Positions 57,148 through 64,000 of a DNA stretch of 64,000 bases are shown here, in pieces. This DNA comes from Bordetella ansorpii (GTDB lineage: Bacteria > Pseudomonadota > Gammaproteobacteria > Burkholderiales > Burkholderiaceae_B). The position numbers were made by a program, and so were the translations under genes. Location of the stretch: the NCBI RefSeq assembly GCF_900078315.1, contig NZ_FKBS01000029.1, forward strand, positions 543,654 to 607,653, read 5' to 3'. Every line of letters begins with the position of its first letter. Position 1 is the first letter of the stretch. A model generated the notes under the pieces. The model saw only the letters and a list, made by a program, of their open reading frames with translations. It was not told where the DNA came from and made no database searches.

Positions 57148-58071
57148 TCAAACGAGCTTGAGCTTGTCCAGCGGGGTCAAGGCCTTGAAAGCCTTGCGCG
57201 TGGCGATGTGCTCGGGGCGCGGATCCAGCCCGTACTTGGGCGGATTCAGCGTGTTCTCCATGCTGTTGTAGACCATGAAGACGTTGGAACGCGGGTACGG
57301 CGAGATGTTGCTGTTCGACCCATGCATGGTGTTGCAGTCGAAGAACACCACCGAGCCCGCCTTGGCCATCATGGTGCGCAGCCCGCCGCCCTGTTCGGTC
57401 AGCAGTTGCAGGCTGACCGCATCGGGCACGCCGTATTCCTGCTTCTTCAGCGACTGCTTGTAGTGATCGCGCGGGGTCTCGCCCACGCACGAGATGAAGT
57501 GGCGGTGCGAGCCCGGCACCAGCATCAGCGGGCCGTTGGTGGCGTCGTTGTCCGACAGCAGCACCGAGCAGCTCAGGGCGCGCATGGCGGGCATGCCGTC
57601 TTCCACATGCCACGTCTCGAAATCCGAATGCCAGTAGAACTCCTTGCCCTTGAAGCCAGGCTTCATATTGGCGCGGGTCTGGTGCAGGTACACCTCGGAG
57701 CCCAGGATCTGGCGCGCCACGTTGACCAGGCGCGGCTCGCGCGCCAGGCGTTCCATGATCTGGCTGAACACGTGCACCATGAAGATGGAGCGCACGGCAT
57801 TGCTGCCGGGTTCGGTGATGGCTTCCTCGCGGCGGACGATGGCCGGGTCGTGCGTCATGCGGTCGACCTCGGCGATCAGCGCAGCCACTTCCTTGTCGGT
57901 GAACAGGTCTTCCAGCAGCAGGAAGCCGTCGCGCTCGTAGCTGCCCAGTTGTTCGGCCGACAGCGCGTCGGCATACTTGCCGTCGCCATAGACCACGGGA
58001 TCCTGGCGGGCCAGGATGGCGGAGCCTCGGTCCGTACGCGAGGCGTACGGATCCTTCGCAGGTGAGATCAT
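57148..58071 (-). CDS. ectD: Ectoine 5-hydroxylase
   Basis: EctD (307 aa) is a 2-oxoglutarate/Fe(II) dioxygenase that makes 5-hydroxyectoine. The iron site is visible as His and Asp in YWHSDFETWHVED and a distal His in NTMHGSNSN. The double-motif GSHRHF and the 2OG Arg in ISPYPRSN are typical. It starts at MISPAKDPYAS after AGGAGG. It is the last gene of ectR-A-B-C-D, 16 bp after ectC. Confidence 0.96.
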   Translation of the reverse strand: MISPAKDPYASRTDRGSAILARQDPVVYGDGKYADALSAEQLGSYERDGFLLLEDLFTDKEVAALIAEVDRMTHDPAIVRREEAITEPGSNAVRSIFMVHVFSQIMERLAREPRLVNVARQILGSEVYLHQTRANMKPGFKGKEFYWHSDFETWHVEDGMPAMRALSCSVLLSDNDATNGPLMLVPGSHRHFISCVGETPRDHYKQSLKKQEYGVPDAVSLQLLTEQGGGLRTMMAKAGSVVFFDCNTMHGSNSNISPYPRSNVFMVYNSMENTLNPPKYGLDPRPEHIATRKAFKALTPLDKLKLV

Positions 58072-58087
58072 GAATATCCTCCTGTCG

Positions 58088-58486
58088 TCAGGCCGCTTTC
58101 TCGACCGGCAGCGCGTAGACGCCGTCGGCATCGTGCACTTCCTGGCCGGTCAGCGGCGGATTGAAGACGCAGATGACGCGCAGCGGTTCTTTGCCGCCGC
58201 ACAGCCAGTGCTCGTCGTTTTCGTTCAGGGCGTAGACCACGCCGGGGCCCAGCGCGTGCGTCTTGCCGTCGGCGATCACTTCGATCGAACCGTCGCCCTC
58301 GATGCACCACACGGCCTCGAGGTGGTTCTTGTAGTGGATGTGGGTGCGCGTGCCCGGAAAAATGGTGGTCTCGTGGAACGAGAAGCCCATGCCATCCTTC
58401 TTCAGCAGCACCCGGCGGCTCATCCAGGTATCGGTGCGGACCTCGTCCTCGGTTCCGATTACATCCTTGACGTTACGTACGATCAT
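58088..58486 (-). CDS. ectC: Ectoine synthase
   Basis: EctC (132 aa) is a cupin that cyclises N-gamma-acetyl-diaminobutyrate to ectoine. Features are MIVRNVKDVIGTEDEVRTDTWMSRRVLLKKDGMGFSFHETT and the metal-site region HIHYKNHLEAVWCIEGDG. It overlaps ectB by 4 bp and is followed by ectD. Confidence 0.97.
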   Translation of the reverse strand: MIVRNVKDVIGTEDEVRTDTWMSRRVLLKKDGMGFSFHETTIFPGTRTHIHYKNHLEAVWCIEGDGSIEVIADGKTHALGPGVVYALNENDEHWLCGGKEPLRVICVFNPPLTGQEVHDADGVYALPVEKAA

Positions 58487-59790
58487 CGACGCTTTCCTCC
58501 AAAGTTGAGCACACGTGCGGGTTGGGCATCCTCGGCCAGGGCAGCGGCCACGCTGGCCTCGATGATGTCCAGGCCGCGGGTCAGCAGTTCATCCTCGATC
58601 GTCAGGGCCGGCAGCACCTTCAGCACTTCGTCGTGCGCGCCGGCGGTCTCGATGACCAGGCCGCGCTCGAAGGCCATGTGGGCGATGCGGTTGGCCAGGT
58701 CCGGCTGGTTGCCGGAGACCAGGCCCTGGATCAGGCCACGGCCGCGCACCGACAGGCCCGCGTTCGGGTAGCTGTGCGCCAGGTTCTCCAGCCAGTCGCG
58801 CACCAGGCGCTCCTTGCGCTGCACGTCGGTGGCGAAGGCGTCGCTGGCCCAGTAGGTTTCCAGCGCCTGCGTGGCGGTGACGAAGGCCAGGTTGTTGCCG
58901 CGGAACGTGCCGCTGTGGGCGCCCGGCTTCCAGACGTCCAATTCGGGCTTCATCAGCACCAGCGACATCGGCAGGCCGAAGCCCGACAGCGACTTCGACA
59001 GCGTGATGATGTCGGGACGGATGCCGGCCGATTCGAAGCTGAAGAAGCTGCCGGTACGGCCGCAGCCGACCTGGATGTCGTCGACGATCAGCAGCATGTC
59101 GTGGCGGTGGCACAGCTTTTCCAGTTCCTTCAGCCAGCGCAGGGTGGCGACGTTGACGCCGCCCTCGCCCTGCACGGTCTCGACGATCACGCCGGCCGGC
59201 TTGTCCATGCCGCTGCTGGGGTCGTCCAGCATGCGTTCCAGGTAAGCGATGGTGTCGACGTCAGGACCGAAGTACCCGTCATACGGCATGAACGTCGTGT
59301 TGCCCAGCGCGTAGCCCGCGGCGTCGCGGAACTTCATGTTGGCGGTAGCCGCCAGCGAGCCGCCGGACACGCCGTGGAAACCATGCGTGAACGAGATGAT
59401 GTTCGGACGGCCCTTGACCTGGCGCGCGATCTTCAGCGCAGCCTCGACGGCATTGGTGCCGGTGGGACCCGTGAACTGCAGCGTGTATTGCCAGTTGCGC
59501 GGCTTGAGCAGCACGCGATCCACGGTTTCAAGGAAACGCTTCTTGGCGCTGGTGGCCATGTCCAGGCCGTGCACCACGCCGTCAGATTGCAGGTACTCGA
59601 CCAGTTTTTCCTTGAAGACGGGATTGTTGTGACCGTAGTTGAGCGTGCCGGCGCCGCTGAAGAAGTCGATGTACTCGGTGCCTTCCTCATCGATCAGCAG
59701 AGAGCCGCGTGCCTGGCTGAACACCACCGGAAACGAACGGATGTAGCCCCGCACCTCAGACTCCATGCGTTCAAAAATTTTCAAGTCCAT
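58483..59790 (-). CDS. ectB: L-2,4-diaminobutyrate transaminase
   Basis: EctB (435 aa) is a PLP class III aminotransferase that converts aspartate semialdehyde to diaminobutyrate. PLP lysine is in DIITLSKSLSGFGLPMSLVLMKP. GTLNYGHNNPV and HGFHGVSGGSLAAT are family motifs. It starts MDLKIFERMESEVR after AAAGGAG. A 97-bp gap separates it from ectA. Confidence 0.97.
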   Translation of the reverse strand: MDLKIFERMESEVRGYIRSFPVVFSQARGSLLIDEEGTEYIDFFSGAGTLNYGHNNPVFKEKLVEYLQSDGVVHGLDMATSAKKRFLETVDRVLLKPRNWQYTLQFTGPTGTNAVEAALKIARQVKGRPNIISFTHGFHGVSGGSLAATANMKFRDAAGYALGNTTFMPYDGYFGPDVDTIAYLERMLDDPSSGMDKPAGVIVETVQGEGGVNVATLRWLKELEKLCHRHDMLLIVDDIQVGCGRTGSFFSFESAGIRPDIITLSKSLSGFGLPMSLVLMKPELDVWKPGAHSGTFRGNNLAFVTATQALETYWASDAFATDVQRKERLVRDWLENLAHSYPNAGLSVRGRGLIQGLVSGNQPDLANRIAHMAFERGLVIETAGAHDEVLKVLPALTIEDELLTRGLDIIEASVAAALAEDAQPARVLNFGGKRR

Positions 59791-59887
59791 GGCAACTTTC
59801 TCCTTTAGTAGCTTAGGTTGACAGGCGGACACCTGCCCGCCGGCGAGCCAGAACGGCGCCGGTCGGAAGGCATCACGGTGGATAGTG

Positions 59888-60469
59888 CTAGGCCGTCAGC
59901 GCAGCCCGCGCGGGGGCTTGCTGAAACGGACCTATCTTCAAGAGCATCTCGTCGTCGTGGTCGGCGCCGCCGAAGGCTTGCCGATCGAACAGCGGCTGTT
60001 CCGCGACGTGGGCGCCGGCTTCGCGGGCCAGGCCGGCGAACGTGCGGCGCGAGGCCTTGTTGTCGGGGCCGACGGTGGTTTCGAGATGGCGTACGTGTTC
60101 GAGGCCCGGGCGCTGCAGCAACTCGCGCAGCATGCGGCGGGCCAGGCGATGGCCACGGGCGCGGGCATGCACGGCGACCTGCCAGACGAACAACACGTCG
60201 GGGCGCTCGGGAATGGAGTAGGCGGAGATGAAGCCGTCGATGCGCCCGCCGCTGCTTTCAGCGACGATGCAGGTGGCGGCGTGGTGCTCGCACAGCAGCA
60301 GGTAGGCGTAGAGCGAGTTGACGTCCAGCGGCGGGCACTCGCCGATCAGGCGGTGGATGGCGGCGCCATCGTTGCGCCGCGGCTGGCGCAGGGTGTATTG
60401 CGTGAGGTCTGTGTCGGTGACACCGGCCTTGGAGCCGGTGGGTGTTGCGTACAGATCGATTTTCTTCAT
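59888..60469 (-). CDS. ectA: L-2,4-diaminobutyrate N-gamma-acetyltransferase
   Basis: EctA (193 aa) is a GNAT acetyltransferase. The acetyl-CoA loop region is [24 protein letters not shown], and [23 protein letters not shown] matches EctA proteins. The start [12 protein letters not shown] overlaps the ectR stop by 4 bp. Downstream ectB is 97 bp away; this gap has a GC-rich inverted repeat (near 59830-59850) but no clear terminator. Confidence 0.96.
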   Translation of the reverse strand: MKKIDLYATPTGSKAGVTDTDLTQYTLRQPRRNDGAAIHRLIGECPPLDVNSLYAYLLLCEHHAATCIVAESSGGRIDGFISAYSIPERPDVLFVWQVAVHARARGHRLARRMLRELLQRPGLEHVRHLETTVGPDNKASRRTFAGLAREAGAHVAEQPLFDRQAFGGADHDDEMLLKIGPFQQAPARAALTA

Positions 60470-61026
60470 ACGACCAATCCCGATTCTGGCGGCGCTCCAC
60501 CCGTGGGCACTTCAAGAATGGGCGAGGCCGGATCGCTATGCGCTTCGATCGCGTGACCTCCCTGTTCCATCAGTTCCACGATGCGTTCCAGCGCCAGGGT
60601 GATGGTAGCCTGCTCCAATTCGGGCAGGGCGTTCAGGCCGTCCGCCAGATGCTTCTGCAACGGCGACGGCGCCTCGATGGCCAGGGAGCGACCCGCTTCG
60701 GTCGCGGACACGAAGACGATACGGCGGTCTTCGCGGCCACGTTCGCGGCGGATCAGGCCCTTGTCCTCGAGCCTGTCCAGGATACCCACCACGGTGCTGG
60801 GGCTGACGTGGATCTCGCGGCTGATCGCCGTGGCGGTCAGGGGACCGTTGGCGATGACCGTACGCAGACACATCAGTTGAGGCGCCGTGATGTGGCTGAC
60901 CGCCGACAACTGCCGCGAGTGCAACGCGATCGAACGCGTGATGCGGCGCAGCGCCCGCAGGATGCGCAAGTCGTACTGCTGCATCACGGGGGTGTTGGAG
61001 GAATCAGCGGTAGCCGAATTATTCAT
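60466..61026 (-). CDS. ectR: MarR-family regulator of the ectoine operon
   Basis: The 186-aa protein is a MarR winged-helix regulator ([63 protein letters not shown], given in part). It is encoded upstream of, and overlapping, ectA. The start [13 protein letters not shown] is taken from the context; the longer frame would read through the promoter. In methylotrophs EctR1 represses ectABC, and the palindrome at its promoter here fits an autoregulated unit. Confidence 0.9.
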   Translation of the reverse strand: MNNSATADSSNTPVMQQYDLRILRALRRITRSIALHSRQLSAVSHITAPQLMCLRTVIANGPLTATAISREIHVSPSTVVGILDRLEDKGLIRRERGREDRRIVFVSATEAGRSLAIEAPSPLQKHLADGLNALPELEQATITLALERIVELMEQGGHAIEAHSDPASPILEVPTGGAPPESGLVV

Positions 61027-61051
61027 GGTGAAAATTAGTTCAGAAAAAATG

Positions 61052-61065
61052 ATTTCTACAGAAAT
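61052..61065. promoter_or_regulatory. Palindrome over the ectR promoter, candidate EctR operator
   Basis: The perfect palindrome ATTTCT-AC-AGAAAT spans the end of the -10 element and the start site. A MarR dimer bound here would block RNA polymerase. Confidence 0.5.
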
Positions 61066-61092
61066 GATATGGCCACAAGCCATTCCCGTCAA
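61064..61092 (-). promoter_or_regulatory. Sigma-70 promoter for ectR-ectABCD
   Basis: On the minus strand TTGACG (61087-61092) and TATCAT (61064-61069) are separated by exactly 17 bp. The -10 lies 37 bp before the ectR ATG. This is the best promoter match in the window. Confidence 0.75.
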
Positions 61093-61373
61093 CCCATGGT
61101 AGACAGAACTTTCCGTAAAAATGCAATAAATTAGGGAAAAATTAACAGAAGAAGTTGCCATGACGGGTCACGGCAACTTCATCGTTACACGTCATGCCAA
61201 ACCTGCCGATCCTGCAACCCGCCCTACTGTGCGGGGCAGGAACGACGTGGCGCCGTTCTGAAATGATTCGGGGACGAGCTTTACGCACCGTCCCCGTTGC
61301 CAGGCCCGACAATTCGTTCCTGACGTGCCGTTACATCCACGGCCGGCACCAGGCCAGCCGTGGCGGCAGCGGT
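61093..61373. other. Non-coding gap between parC and the ect promoter
   Basis: No gene is supported here. Two hairpins are present: gaagttgcc/ggcaacttc (61151-61180), followed on the minus strand by TTCTGTTAATTTTT and perhaps the parC terminator, and ggggacg/cgtcccc (61270-61295) with no T-run. The rest is unremarkable. Confidence 0.45.
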
Positions 61374-63689
61374 CTACTCGAACACCGGCGACAGCACGGG
61401 CTGCTTGGGCCGCACGTCCAGTTGACGGCCCTTGCGGGCGCGCTTGCCCACGTAGGGATCCAGCGCGGAACCCGCCAGGATGTCTTCCGTGTGCTTGTTG
61501 CGATAGACGCCGGCGGCGCGCAAACCCTTGCGTCCGATCGGCACCACCTGCTGCACACCGTCCTTGTCGTCCAGGCCCATCAGGATGGTGCCGCGGCCGC
61601 CGCCGGACAACGCCTTGACCTCGTCCAGGCCGAACACCAGGAACTTGCCCTTGGCCGACAGCAGCGCCACTTGCAGCGCGCCTTCGAACAGCGGCACCGG
61701 ACGCAGCAGTTCGTCGCCCGCTTCCAGCGACACGAACTGCTTGCCGGCGCGCTGGCGGCTGGTCATGTCGGACAGCCTGGTCGCGAAACCGAAACCGCCG
61801 CGCGTGGCCAGCAGCCAGCGGCTGTCGGGCGCCGCGGCCAGCATGTGGGTGATGCGGGTGCCCGTTTCCAGGTCGATCATGGTGGTGACCGGCTGGCCGT
61901 CGCCGCGCGCGGACGGCAGGCCCGACACCGCCACGGTATAGGTGCGGCCGTTGTCGCCCAGCGCGATCAGCGTGTCGGTGGTGCGGCACTCGAAGGCGCC
62001 GTACAGGTCGTCGCCCTGCTTGAAGGTGAACTGCGACGCGTCGTGGCCGTGGCCCTGGCGCGCGCGCAGCCAGCCCTTCTGCGAGACCACCACGGTGACG
62101 GGCTCGTCGACCACGCGGGTTTCCAGCACGGCGCGTTCGGCGGTCTCGATCAGCGTGCGGCGGTCGTCGCCGTACTGCTTGGCGTCGGCCTCGATTTCCT
62201 TGATCAACTGGCGCTTGAGCGACGACGCATTGTCCAGCAGGTCCTGCAGCTTGAGCAGTTCCGCGCGCTTGTCGGCCAGCTCCTGCTCGACCTTGATGCC
62301 GTCCAGGCGCGCCAGTTGGCGCAGGCGCATTTCGAGGATGTCCTCGGCCTGGCGCTCGGTCAGGTCGAAGCGCTTCATCAGCGCCTCGCGCGGCTCGTCG
62401 GACTCGCGGATGGTCTGGATGACCTCGTCCACGTTCAGGTAGACGATCATGCGCCCTTCCAGCACGTGGATGCGGTCGCTGACCTTCTCCACGCGGTGGC
62501 GCGTACGGCGTACGACCGTGGCCGTGCGGAACTGCACCCACTCGTCGAGGATGGCGCGCAGGCCCTTCTGGCGCGGCCGGCCGTCCAGGCCGATGCACAC
62601 CAGGTTGATGGGCGCGTTGCTTTCCATGCTGGTCTGGGCCAGCAGGGTGTTGACGAACTCGTCGCGGTCGACCTTCGAGGTCTTGGGCTCGAACACCAGG
62701 CGCACGGCGGCGTCCTTGCCCGATTCGTCGCGCACCGCGTCCAGCAGACCCAGCATCACGGCCTTGGACTGCAGTTGCTCGGGGCTCAGGCTCTTCTTGC
62801 CGGCGCGCACCTTGGGGTTGGTGATCTCTTCGATCTCTTCCAGCACCTTCTGGCCCGAGGTGCCGGGCGGCAGCTCGTACACGACCAGTTGCCACTGGCC
62901 ACGCGCCATTTCCTCGAACTGCCAGCGCGCGCGCGCCTTCAGCGAGCCGCGGCCGCTGGCGTAGATGGCGGCGATGTCGGCGGGCGGCGTGATGATCTGG
63001 CCGCCCCCTGCGAAGTCGGGGCCGGGAATCAGCTCGGCCAGCCGGGCGCTGTCCATGTCGGGATGGCGGATCAGCTCGACGCAGGCGCGCGCCACTTCGC
63101 GCAGGTTGTGCGAGGGCATTTCGGTGGCCATGCCCACAGCGATGCCCGATGCGCCGTTGAGCAGCATCATCGGCAGGCGCGCGGGCAACTGCTGCGGCTC
63201 TTCCTGGCTGCCGTCGTAGTTGGGCACGAAATCGACCGTGCCCTCGTCCAGTTCGTCGAGCAGCAGGCGGGCGATGGGCGTCAGGCGCGCTTCGGTGTAC
63301 CGCATCGCCGCGGCGTTGTCGCCGTCGCGCGAACCGAAGTTGCCGTGGCCGTCGATCAACGGGTAGCGCAGCGAGAAGGACTGCGCCATGCGGACCATGG
63401 CGTCGTAGGCCGCCTGGTCGCCGTGGGGATGGTATTTGCCCAGCACGTCGCCCACCACGCGGGCGGACTTGACGGGCTTGGCGCCGGACGCCAGGCCCAT
63501 GGCCTGCATGGCGTACAGGATGCGGCGCTGCACGGGTTTCTGGCCGTCGCCCACGTCGGGCAGCGCGCGTCCGCGCACCACGGAAACGGCGTAGTCCAGG
63601 TAGGCCTGTTCGGCATACGCGCCCAGCGTGATGGCGGCGTCGTCGTCCGGGGGGGCTGCGAACAGATCCGGTTGCTTCGTGTCGGTCAT
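61374..63689 (-). CDS. parC: DNA topoisomerase IV subunit A
   Basis: ParC (771 aa) decatenates replicated chromosomes with ParE. The active-site tyrosine is Tyr131 in [12 protein letters not shown]. The QRDR reads [20 protein letters not shown], with Gln92 at the place of E. coli Ser80 and Asp96 at Glu84. The C-terminal domain is a short beta-pinwheel. The start [14 protein letters not shown] is used. parE is not in the window. Confidence 0.95.
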   Translation of the reverse strand: MTDTKQPDLFAAPPDDDAAITLGAYAEQAYLDYAVSVVRGRALPDVGDGQKPVQRRILYAMQAMGLASGAKPVKSARVVGDVLGKYHPHGDQAAYDAMVRMAQSFSLRYPLIDGHGNFGSRDGDNAAAMRYTEARLTPIARLLLDELDEGTVDFVPNYDGSQEEPQQLPARLPMMLLNGASGIAVGMATEMPSHNLREVARACVELIRHPDMDSARLAELIPGPDFAGGGQIITPPADIAAIYASGRGSLKARARWQFEEMARGQWQLVVYELPPGTSGQKVLEEIEEITNPKVRAGKKSLSPEQLQSKAVMLGLLDAVRDESGKDAAVRLVFEPKTSKVDRDEFVNTLLAQTSMESNAPINLVCIGLDGRPRQKGLRAILDEWVQFRTATVVRRTRHRVEKVSDRIHVLEGRMIVYLNVDEVIQTIRESDEPREALMKRFDLTERQAEDILEMRLRQLARLDGIKVEQELADKRAELLKLQDLLDNASSLKRQLIKEIEADAKQYGDDRRTLIETAERAVLETRVVDEPVTVVVSQKGWLRARQGHGHDASQFTFKQGDDLYGAFECRTTDTLIALGDNGRTYTVAVSGLPSARGDGQPVTTMIDLETGTRITHMLAAAPDSRWLLATRGGFGFATRLSDMTSRQRAGKQFVSLEAGDELLRPVPLFEGALQVALLSAKGKFLVFGLDEVKALSGGGRGTILMGLDDKDGVQQVVPIGRKGLRAAGVYRNKHTEDILAGSALDPYVGKRARKGRQLDVRPKQPVLSPVFE

Positions 63690-63741
63690 GGTGTGTCTGT
63701 GGCCTTGCGGAATATCTTTGAAATGAACGGCGTGCGGCGCA

Positions 63742-64000
63742 TCAGGCGCGGGCCAGGCTGACGTCGGCCACGTGCCGGCGCAGCACGTCGCGGACCGGGT
63801 CCAGCACGGCATCGGACTGGCCGCGCTTGGGCACGATCACGCCCTGCAGGCCGCCCAGCATCACGTACAGGTAATCGGCGCTTTCCTCGACACGGCTGAC
63901 GGCCTCCCAGGGCACGAGGCCCGAGACGCTGTCGGTGGTGTCGGCGATGCCGTCGTCGCTGAAATCGAGACGGTGCACGCCCAGGAAGGGCTGGTCGGCC
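63742..64000 (-). CDS. YcxB-like protein, C-terminal part (5' end outside window)
   Basis: The frame enters from the right edge and encodes the C-terminal about 85 residues ([20 protein letters not shown], then [31 protein letters not shown]), which resembles the YcxB-like C-terminal PH-like domain. The GTG at 63978 is internal, not the start, because upstream codons continue the match. The membrane segments expected for YcxB are outside the window. It lies 52 bp upstream of parC on the same strand. Confidence 0.7.
   Translation of the reverse strand, partial: ADQPFLGVHRLDFSDDGIADTTDSVSGLVPWEAVSRVEESADYLYVMLGGLQGVIVPKRGQSDAVLDPVRDVLRRHVADVSLARA

Noticed and set aside
63649-63655. G7 tract near the parC N-terminus
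   Set aside because: It encodes Ala-Pro-Pro and is a short tract; there is no sign of a frameshift.

Overview
The window is a high-GC (about two thirds by eye), densely packed chromosomal segment. Gene order, protein types and codon use point to a betaproteobacterium of the Bordetella/Achromobacter group (Alcaligenaceae). Supporting blocks are hisZ-hflC-hflK-hflX-hfq-hisC-der-bamB-yfgM-hisS-ispG-(rodZ-like)-rlmN-ndk, a linked ectR-ectABCD operon, a sugE gene behind a mini-ykkC leader, and a chromosomal thin-pilus cluster. I found no rRNA, tRNA, CRISPR array or intact prophage. The genus assignment is inference from gene content.

Layout. 1-13.9 kb is one long minus-strand housekeeping block: histidine biosynthesis, HflKC protease modulators, RNA chaperone, GTPases, outer-membrane assembly, translation and isoprenoid synthesis. 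valS runs divergently at 14-17 kb and ends at a roughly 140-bp IS3-family remnant whose end forms a terminator. 17.1-20.3 kb holds a MipA-type outer-membrane protein divergent from a QseBC-like two-component pair. 20.3-24.5 kb is a catabolic-looking unit: an XRE-cupin regulator, a complete polar amino-acid ABC importer and a FAD amine/amino-acid oxidoreductase. 24.6-26.3 kb is rpsP-rimM-trmD without rplS. 26.4-34.0 kb is a seven-gene MoxR/DUF58 membrane cluster that includes an RDD-SpoIIM fusion. tusA and alaS follow.

37.1-46.7 kb is a type IVb (R64-like thin) pilus operon: a 146-aa protein of unknown type, a PilL/TcpQ-like lipoprotein, PilN secretin, PilO2, PilP, PilQ ATPase, PilR platform, PilS pilin and PilV tip pilin. 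No prepilin peptidase, lytic transglycosylase or shufflon recombinase is present in the window. 47-50.8 kb carries an orphan UgpB-like binding protein, a DadA-like dehydrogenase and a 2Fe-2S flavoreductase. 51-54.8 kb (plus strand) is a three-subunit membrane dehydrogenase of the gluconate 2-dehydrogenase family (Tat-exported gamma subunit, GMC flavoprotein, tri-haem cytochrome c), closed by a strong terminator. It is followed by sugE/gdx, a MOSC protein, a DUF924 protein, the ectoine/hydroxyectoine operon with its MarR regulator, parC, and the C-terminal end of a YcxB-like protein.

The most distinctive items are the guanidine-II riboswitch candidate, the IS-end terminator after valS, the thin-pilus operon with its unknown first gene, the RDD-SpoIIM fusion, the regulator-ABC-oxidoreductase locus with repeated operator half-sites, and the ectR promoter with a palindrome over its -10. 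Starts were refined from ribosome-binding sites, overlaps and family N-termini, so several differ from the longest open frame.
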